A DNA stretch of 64,000 nucleotides from Streptococcaceae bacterium (GTDB lineage Bacteria > Bacillota > Bacilli > Lactobacillales > Streptococcaceae). Below are positions 57,413-64,000 of this stretch, in pieces. The position numbers and the translations under genes are program-made. Numbering within the stretch: the first letter of the stretch is position 1; each line of letters opens with the position of its first letter. The stretch lies in contig JAISXW010000006.1 in assembly GCA_031270325.1 (NCBI GenBank), positions 1 to 64,000 on the forward strand. The letters are read 5' to 3'. Under the pieces are notes generated by a model that worked only from the letters and a program-made list of their open reading frames with translations, was not told where the DNA came from and searched no databases.

Positions 57413-59161
57413 ATGAAACGTACAGTATATGCGGGCGATGTCCGCTCTGAACATATCGGTCAGACCCTGACACTCAAGGGTTGGGTGGCACGCCGGCGAG
57501 ACCTTGGTGGCTTGATCTTTATTGACTTGCGTGACCGTGAGGGGATTATGCAGTTGGTCGTTAATCCTGAATTAGCCTCAAAAGAAGTGCTTGAAACAGC
57601 TGAGCGCCTGCGCAGTGAATTTGTGATAGAAGTCAGGGGTGTGGTGGTCGCTCGGAGTCAAGCTAACGACAAGTTAGCGACAGGTCAAGTGGAGCTTGAA
57701 GTAGCTGAGCTCCATATTTTAAACCATTCTAAGACGACACCTTTTGAAATCAAAGATAAGCTGGAGGCTAGCGATGATATCCGGATGCGTTATCGCTACC
57801 TTGATTTACGCCGGCCAGAGATGTTGGCTAACTTCAAATTACGCCATCAGGTGACCAAGTCAATCCGCCATTATTTAGATGATCTGGACTTTATTGATGT
57901 TGAAACACCGATCTTGACCAAGTCAACACCAGAAGGGGCGCGGGATTACCTCGTACCGAGTCGGCTGTCGGCAGGGCATTTTTATGCCTTGCCTCAGTCG
58001 CCACAGATTACCAAACAATTGTTGATGGCGGCAGGATTTGATCGCTATTATCAAATCGTCAAATGTTTCCGAGATGAAGATTTACGAGGAGACCGTCAGC
58101 CTGAGTTTACCCAAATTGACTTGGAGACCTCTTTCTTGGATGAACAAGAGATTCAAGATTTGACGGAAGGGTTGATTGCCAAGGTTATGAAGGCTAGCAA
58201 AGGGATTGAGGTGACATTACCGTTCCCACGGATGCGTTATGATGATGCCATGAACGACTATGGCTCAGATAAGCCAGACACACGGTTCGATATGCGGCTT
58301 AAAGACGTCTCAAGTCTTGCCAAAAAAGTCGACTTTAAAGTCTTTTCCGAGGCTGAAGTCGTCAAGGCAATCGTGGTTAAAAACGCTGCCGACCAGTACT
58401 CACGCAAAGCGATTGATGGCTTAACGGAATTTGCCAAACAGTTTGGCGCTAAAGGCTTAGCATGGGTCAAGTTTACTGATCAGGCTTTTGCTGGACCGAT
58501 TGCCAAATTTCTGCCAGAGATTACGGAGGCTTTGTCTGAAAAACTTGACTTGGCAGACAATGACTTGGTACTGTTTGTGGCAGACGAGCTAGAAGTTGCC
58601 AATGCGACCTTGGGGGCCTTGCGCACCCGACTGGCTAAAGAACAAGACCTCATCGACCAGAATCGCTTTAACTTCCTTTGGGTCATTGACTGGCCAATGT
58701 TTGAGTGGAGCGAGGAAGAAGGTCGTTACACCAGCGCCCATCATCCGTTCACCTTGCCGACAGCAGAGAGTGCGCATGAGCTAGAGGGTGACCTGTCGAA
58801 AGTTCGCGCTATTGCCTATGATATTGTCCTCAATGGCTATGAACTTGGCGGTGGCAGTCTAAGGATTAACCATCAGGACTTGCAGGAACGCATGCTCAAA
58901 GCGCTCGGTTTTAGCCAAGAAACTGCTAATGAACAGTTTGGCTTCTTACTAGAAGCGATGACTTATGGCTTCCCACCACATGGTGGGCTAGCGCTTGGTC
59001 TTGATCGCTTCGTCATGCTTTTGGCTGGCAAGGAGAATATCCGAGAAGTTATTGCCTTTCCTAAGAACAACAAGGCGGCAGATCCGATGACGCAAGCACC
59101 TAGCTTGGTTTCTGATCAGCAATTGGCAGACTTGAACCTGGAAATCGGGAAAACACTATGA
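57413..59161 (+). CDS. aspS: aspartate--tRNA ligase
   Basis: [49 protein letters not shown]. Confidence 0.97.
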   Translation: MKRTVYAGDVRSEHIGQTLTLKGWVARRRDLGGLIFIDLRDREGIMQLVVNPELASKEVLETAERLRSEFVIEVRGVVVARSQANDKLATGQVELEVAELHILNHSKTTPFEIKDKLEASDDIRMRYRYLDLRRPEMLANFKLRHQVTKSIRHYLDDLDFIDVETPILTKSTPEGARDYLVPSRLSAGHFYALPQSPQITKQLLMAAGFDRYYQIVKCFRDEDLRGDRQPEFTQIDLETSFLDEQEIQDLTEGLIAKVMKASKGIEVTLPFPRMRYDDAMNDYGSDKPDTRFDMRLKDVSSLAKKVDFKVFSEAEVVKAIVVKNAADQYSRKAIDGLTEFAKQFGAKGLAWVKFTDQAFAGPIAKFLPEITEALSEKLDLADNDLVLFVADELEVANATLGALRTRLAKEQDLIDQNRFNFLWVIDWPMFEWSEEEGRYTSAHHPFTLPTAESAHELEGDLSKVRAIAYDIVLNGYELGGGSLRINHQDLQERMLKALGFSQETANEQFGFLLEAMTYGFPPHGGLALGLDRFVMLLAGKENIREVIAFPKNNKAADPMTQAPSLVSDQQLADLNLEIGKTL

Positions 59162-60033
59162 TCAAAGTCATTCGGCACCTATCCATTGAGAAGCTGATGT
59201 ACAAACTATCGGCATCAGTCGTTTATGCGATTCTATCCGCAGTCGCCCTCAACCTTTTTTATCAACCGGGGCACGTCTACTCTAGTGGTATCACTGGTCT
59301 GGCACAAATCTTTACGACCCTTTCCCATCAACTCTTGGGGCAAACGATTCCAGTCTCGATCACGCTATACTTGCTGAATCTGCCCTTGTTGGTCTTGGCT
59401 TGGCTGAAGATCGGTAAACCGTTTACCATTTATACGGTGATTACGGTTACCTTGAGCTCGGTCTTTATTCATATGATTCCGGAGCATACGTTGACAACAG
59501 ACCCGATTATCAATGCGGTCTTTGGTGGTGCGATTATGGGTTCGGGGATTGGTTTCGCCTTGAAGAGCGGGATTTCTAGTGGCGGTACGGACATTTTTAG
59601 CCTCTATATTCGGAAAAAAACAGGTCGACAGGTCGGTCATATCAGCCTAGCTTTTAATGCTGTGATCATGGTCATGGCGGGGATTTTGTTCGGCTGGCAA
59701 TATATGTTTTATTCCTTGCTGACGATTTTTGTGTCAAGTCGCGTAACAGATGCCATCTATACCAAGCAAAGAAAAATGCAGGCAATGATTGTGACCAAGA
59801 ACCCTGAGGCCGTTACTGAAGCCCTTCATAGCAGATTACATCGGGGCGTGACGGTGGTTAATTCTGCTGAGGGAGCCTATACCCATGTGACGATGACGAT
59901 TTTGATCACCATCATCACCCAAGCGGAATATCAAGAATTCAAATATATCATGACCAAAGTCGACCCGACAGCCTTTGTCTCTATCGCTGAAAATGTCAAG
60001 GTTTTGGGTAAGTTCGTAGAAGAAGAGGATTGA
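59158..60033 (+). CDS. YitT family membrane protein
   Basis: [30 protein letters not shown]-terminal DUF2179-like VDPTAFVSI. Confidence 0.85.
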   Translation: MIKVIRHLSIEKLMYKLSASVVYAILSAVALNLFYQPGHVYSSGITGLAQIFTTLSHQLLGQTIPVSITLYLLNLPLLVLAWLKIGKPFTIYTVITVTLSSVFIHMIPEHTLTTDPIINAVFGGAIMGSGIGFALKSGISSGGTDIFSLYIRKKTGRQVGHISLAFNAVIMVMAGILFGWQYMFYSLLTIFVSSRVTDAIYTKQRKMQAMIVTKNPEAVTEALHSRLHRGVTVVNSAEGAYTHVTMTILITIITQAEYQEFKYIMTKVDPTAFVSIAENVKVLGKFVEEED

Positions 60034-60160
60034 GCAAAGTGCTGGTTGCCAATGATGATTGGGCGAACGCAGTGCGCAGCACACAAACACCGCATGTCAA
60101 TCATCCGCAGCAAAAAAAGAGGCCGTGCAGTCGCCTTAAACGCTTAGTAAAGGAGAGGAT

Positions 60161-61009
60161 TTGAAAGCAAGCAAGTTTCCAGTCATTAACTTTTTGATGA
60201 TTGCCTTTGGGACGGCGATTTATGCCTTTGGTTTTGTCAATTTTAACATGGCCAACCATTTGGCAGAGGGTGGCGTGAGTGGCTTGACCCTGATCGGCCA
60301 TGCCTTGTTCAAGATTAACCCTGCCTATTCACAGATTGTCTTGAACCTGCCATTATTCGTGCTAGGGATGAGGATTTTCGGTAAACGTGGCATGATTTAC
60401 ACGATTCATGGGACTGTCTGCCTGTCCGTCTTCATCTGGTTATTTCAAAGGATCAGCTTCTCGATTGATATTAGCCAAGATCCCTTGATTGCAGCACTAC
60501 TTGCAGGGACTTTTGCTGGTGTGGGGAGTGGGATTGTCTTTCGATTTGGCGGCACGACAGGAGGTGGCGACATCATCGGCCGTTATTTTGAGCAAAAAAA
60601 AGGCATCGCCATCGGCCATACCCTCTTTGCCATGGATCTGCTCATCTTGCTGCTTTCCCTGACCTATATTGATATTCAGCACATGATGTATACGGTCATT
60701 GCCAGCTTTGTCTTTAGTCAAGTCGTGGCGCTCGTGCAAAATGGTGGTTACACGGTACGGGGCATGCTGATTATTAGTGAGCAACATCAGCTGATTGCCC
60801 AACGGATCATGGCTGAAGTTGATCGAGGCGCGACCTATCTCAAGGGAGAGGGCGTCTACTCGACTCAAGACAAGAAGATTATCTATGTTGTGCTCAGCCC
60901 AACACAAGTCCTAGTTGTCAAGGAGATCCTTGCAGAAGTCGATCCCAATGCCTTTGTCGCCATCACCAATGTCCATGAGGTCATGGGCAGCGGCTTTACT
61001 TATGACTGA
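60161..61009 (+). CDS. YitT family membrane protein
   Basis: AEGGVSGLTLIGHALF; GTTGGGDIIGRYF; VDPNAFVAITNVHEVMG. Confidence 0.88.
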   Translation: MKASKFPVINFLMIAFGTAIYAFGFVNFNMANHLAEGGVSGLTLIGHALFKINPAYSQIVLNLPLFVLGMRIFGKRGMIYTIHGTVCLSVFIWLFQRISFSIDISQDPLIAALLAGTFAGVGSGIVFRFGGTTGGGDIIGRYFEQKKGIAIGHTLFAMDLLILLLSLTYIDIQHMMYTVIASFVFSQVVALVQNGGYTVRGMLIISEQHQLIAQRIMAEVDRGATYLKGEGVYSTQDKKIIYVVLSPTQVLVVKEILAEVDPNAFVAITNVHEVMGSGFTYD

Positions 61010-61030
61010 AGCGAACAGCTGACAGTGTCC

Positions 61031-61053
61031 AAAAAGCGCTGGCGCTTTTTTTT
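61031..61053 (+). terminator. Rho-independent terminator
   Basis: aaaaagcgctggcgctttttttt. Confidence 0.75.
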
Positions 61054-61059
61054 AACTTG

Positions 61060-61214
61060 CCATGGTGTTTGGGCCAAATTACCATGGTAATTTCGGCAAA
61101 CTACCATGGTAATTTCGCCAAACCCCCATGGGAATTTAGGCAAATCCTCATGGGAATTAGGACAAACCCTCATGGGGTTTTAGACAAATCCCCATGGGGG
61201 TTTGAGAAAGGCTG
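61060..61214. repeat. 22-bp tandem palindromic repeat array, 7 units
   Basis: catgg at 61061, 61083, 61105, 61127, 61149, 61171, 61193 (exact 22-bp period) with flanking arms changing between units. Confidence 0.95.
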
Positions 61215-61251
61215 TGGGCGGCCTGTTGCAGCCTTTTTGGGCAGCCGGTTA

Positions 61252-62238
61252 TCATTGCTTGAGATAGGCATCAAAGATTGCTGAGATTTCCTCTGCCGAG
61301 TTGGCTTGATTGATAGCGACCTTGACTTTGGCTGCACGGGGTGCACCTTTGAGATAATAAGCGGCGTGCTGGCGAAATTCGCGGGCGCCGTTTTGATTGC
61401 CTTTGAGGGCGACCAGTCGTGCCAGATGAACCTTAGCAGTCTCAAGTTTTTCAGCAACAGTTGGTTGCGGGATTGCCTCGCCAGTTGCTAGGAAATGGGC
61501 TGTTTGCTTGAGCATCCACGGGTTGCCTAAGGCTGCCCGACCAATCATGACGGCATCAACACCTGTTTCATCAAGCATCCGTTTGGCATCTTCAGGCGTT
61601 TTAACATCGCCATTCCCGATAAAAGGAACGCTGAGTTGGCTGGCGACTTTGGTTAGCCACGTCCAGTCTGCCTTGCCCTCATACATCTGAACCCTCGTCC
61701 GAGCGTGCATGGCAATGGCAGCAGCACCAGCTTTTTCAGCAGCTAAGGCATTTTCGACTGCAAACAGGTGATCATTATCCCAGCCAATCCGCATTTTGAC
61801 GGTCAGTGGTAGGTCAATGGCAGCTGAGACGGCAGAAACAACGTCGTAAATTTTGTCTGGGTCTAGTAATAAACGAGAGCCGGATTCATTTTTAGTGACT
61901 TTGGGGACAGGACAGCCCATATTGATGTCGATCATATCCGCTGTCGTGTGTGCGGCGACAAACTTTGCGGCTTGCACCAGCGTCTGAGCATCTCCGCCAA
62001 AGATTTGGATTGACAAGGGATTGGGAACGCCATCAAAATCTAGCATTGACAAGGTTTTGGCATTGCGATACTCGATACCCTTGTCTGAGATCATCTCAGT
62101 CACGACAAGGCCAGCCCCAAACTCTTTGGCAAGGCTCAGGAAGGCTTTGTTGGAAATCCCAGCCATTGGCGCAAGGACAATCCGGTTTTGAATGGTAACG
62201 TCACCAATTTTCCAAGGTGAGTGATAGTTAGTGGTCAT
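61252..62238 (-). CDS. dusB: tRNA-dihydrouridine synthase
   Basis: NRIVLAPMAGISNKAFL; DMIDINMGCPVPKVTKNESGSRLL. Confidence 0.93.
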   Translation of the reverse strand: MTTNYHSPWKIGDVTIQNRIVLAPMAGISNKAFLSLAKEFGAGLVVTEMISDKGIEYRNAKTLSMLDFDGVPNPLSIQIFGGDAQTLVQAAKFVAAHTTADMIDINMGCPVPKVTKNESGSRLLLDPDKIYDVVSAVSAAIDLPLTVKMRIGWDNDHLFAVENALAAEKAGAAAIAMHARTRVQMYEGKADWTWLTKVASQLSVPFIGNGDVKTPEDAKRMLDETGVDAVMIGRAALGNPWMLKQTAHFLATGEAIPQPTVAEKLETAKVHLARLVALKGNQNGAREFRQHAAYYLKGAPRAAKVKVAINQANSAEEISAIFDAYLKQ

Positions 62239-63100
62239 GTTTTAAAAGTTCTTTCAAATCAGTTTCGGAGAAGTGGTAGGCAGTTTGACAAAACTGGCAG
62301 ATGACTTCAGCACCGTGGTTTTCAGTGATTAAGGTGTTAATTTCGGTCTTGCCCAAGCCTTGAATGCTTGCAGCAAAACGCGCCTTGGAACAATCACAGC
62401 GAAAGGCTAGGGGCGATGTGTCTAAAATCTTATATTGATCCTGACCATAGATGGCATCGAGGATGGCTTTGGACTGGTCGTGTGAGCGCAATAGTTTAGA
62501 GATGGCGGGCATTTGTTGGATGCGTGTCTCAAAGGCGGCAATCTCAGCTTCGGGCGCATCAGGCATGACTTGCACTAAAAAACCGCCTGCCACTTTGACC
62601 GTCTCGTCTTCATTGAGGAGGACATTCAGCCCGACAGCAGAAGGGGTCTGCTCAGAAGTCGTCAAATAATAGGCGAGGTCTTCGCCTATTTCACCAGAAA
62701 TCAAGGGTGTTTGACCGGTATAAGGGGTTTTCAGCCCCATATCTTTGACGACAGAGAACCAGCCTTGGCCGACTAAGTCGCCGACCAATACTTCGCCCGT
62801 TGATCCACGTTTGTAGTCGACATTTGGCTCTTTGATGTAGCCTTTGACATTGCCATGCGTATCGGCTACGGCGATCATCATCGTGATTGCACCGTTACTC
62901 TGCACTCGAACGGTAATCGTGTCGTCGCCTTTTTGATTGGCAGCCAACATCTGCGCAGCAATCAAGGTGCGACCAAGGGCAACAGTTGAGCTTGCCCAAG
63001 TTTGATGCCGCTTCTGAGCCTCGGAAACGGTCTCTGTCGCTTCCAACGCATAGGCTCTGAAATGCCCGTCCTTTGAAATTGTCTTGATGAGTTTATCCAT
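62228..63100 (-). CDS. hslO: Hsp33 family molecular chaperone
   Basis: MDKLIKTISKDGHFRAYALEATE; FRCDCSKARF ... EVICQFCQTAY redox Cys motif. Confidence 0.95.
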   Translation of the reverse strand: MDKLIKTISKDGHFRAYALEATETVSEAQKRHQTWASSTVALGRTLIAAQMLAANQKGDDTITVRVQSNGAITMMIAVADTHGNVKGYIKEPNVDYKRGSTGEVLVGDLVGQGWFSVVKDMGLKTPYTGQTPLISGEIGEDLAYYLTTSEQTPSAVGLNVLLNEDETVKVAGGFLVQVMPDAPEAEIAAFETRIQQMPAISKLLRSHDQSKAILDAIYGQDQYKILDTSPLAFRCDCSKARFAASIQGLGKTEINTLITENHGAEVICQFCQTAYHFSETDLKELLKHDH

Positions 63101-63191
63101 AGCTTATATTCTAACACAAATCAGTTGGCGCTGTGAGGTCATTGACTTTCAAAAAGAACCAAAAAAAACGCAAAGAGCGTTTTGAATGAGG

Positions 63192-64000
63192 TCACAGATA
63201 TTTCTCGGCAATGTTGCGATCGCCTGCGTAGGCTTCGTGGTTACCGTTGACGATTTGGTAGGCATCAACACCTTTTCCAGCAATAATGACAGCATCAGTA
63301 GGGCCAGAAGTCTGGGCTAAGGCAGTCTGGATTGCTTGCTCTCGATCGACGATAATTGCGACATCACGTGTGATAAACTGCGCAATTTCACGGGCGATGT
63401 CTGCTGGATCTTCAAAGTTAGGGTCATCAGCGGTCAAAATCACGTCAATTTCAGGCAGTCGTTCTAACAGTTCGCCAATTCCTTGACGGCGGCTCTCGCC
63501 TTTATTGCCAGTTGTCCCGATGATGACAGTGACCCGACCAGTTTGATGAGGTGTGACGACAGCGATCAATTTCTCCAGACTATCAGCATTGTGGGCGTAA
63601 TCGACAAAAACCTTAGCACCATTGATCTGGGTTAGCACTTCCATCCGACCGGGGACAGTCGTTTGGGCAATGCCTTGCTTGATAGTTGTCGGATTTGCCC
63701 CTAATCGAAGTGTCGCAAGTGCGGCAGCCACAGCGTTTTCTTGATTGAAGTGACCGATTAACTGAATCTCAAAATCTTGACCAAGGGCTGTAAAGCTGAA
63801 TGCATCAGACTGTGTAATTGGATACTCAGACCCAGCGCCATAGCTGACATAATCTGTCTTGAGTTGAGATTTGACAAAGTCAACATGTGCCATGCCGGCA
63901 TTGACCACAGCAAACCGTGCATTTGCCAATAGTTGTCGCTTACAATAAAAGTAATCTTCAAAAGTAGGGTGTTCGATTGGTCCGATGTGATCGGGGGAGA
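63192..64000 (-). CDS. murE: MurE-type UDP-N-acetylmuramyl peptide ligase, cut by the window end
   Basis: Frame continues upstream of the annotated ORF as [47 protein letters not shown]. Confidence 0.85.
   Translation of the reverse strand, partial: SPDHIGPIEHPTFEDYFYCKRQLLANARFAVVNAGMAHVDFVKSQLKTDYVSYGAGSEYPITQSDAFSFTALGQDFEIQLIGHFNQENAVAAALATLRLGANPTTIKQGIAQTTVPGRMEVLTQINGAKVFVDYAHNADSLEKLIAVVTPHQTGRVTVIIGTTGNKGESRRQGIGELLERLPEIDVILTADDPNFEDPADIAREIAQFITRDVAIIVDREQAIQTALAQTSGPTDAVIIAGKGVDAYQIVNGNHEAYAGDRNIAEKYL

Noticed and set aside
61057-61284. 75-aa ORF across the CCATGG array
   Set aside because: 22-bp units shift frame and the ORF runs into dusB on the opposite strand.

Overview
Low-GC Firmicutes chromosome, most likely Lactococcaceae/Streptococcaceae (inferred from gene content and order). 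The conserved backbone includes whiA-yvcK-rapZ, hemW, ribF-truB, pcrA, srtA-apbE-gyrA, argCJDB, pyrRP / pyrB-carA-carB with PyrR attenuators, yfmF-yfmH-rodZ-pgsA, hisS-aspS, a yitT pair, dusB-hslO and a murE-like gene cut by the window end. Accessory islands hold the unusual material. (1) A type I-E CRISPR remnant: 18 identical 28-bp repeats, a Cas2-DEDDh fusion and an N-terminally truncated cas1 fused to a broken DUF916 gene, with no effector genes. Beside it lies a putative ~90-nt terminator-ended small RNA containing a crRNA-handle-like heptamer. (2) Two 5'-truncated phage head genes (MuF-like and minor-capsid-2-like) joined head-to-head, each with a distinct C-terminal toxin-like region and an overlapping small downstream gene. 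A paralogue of one of these small genes, with a near-identical 3' end, lies ~31 kb away. (3) A 136-139 bp MITE with perfect 17-bp TIRs: one copy with an 11-bp target duplication splits an FKBP-domain membrane protein gene, one lies beside the pyrB promoter, and one is a decayed relic. (4) The most unexplained pattern: four intergenic arrays with unrelated sequences but the same design, 21- or 22-bp exact-period tandem units that mostly contain a short inverted repeat, with stem sequences that change between units while pairing is often kept. No database search was possible; product names come from recognising protein motifs and gene order.
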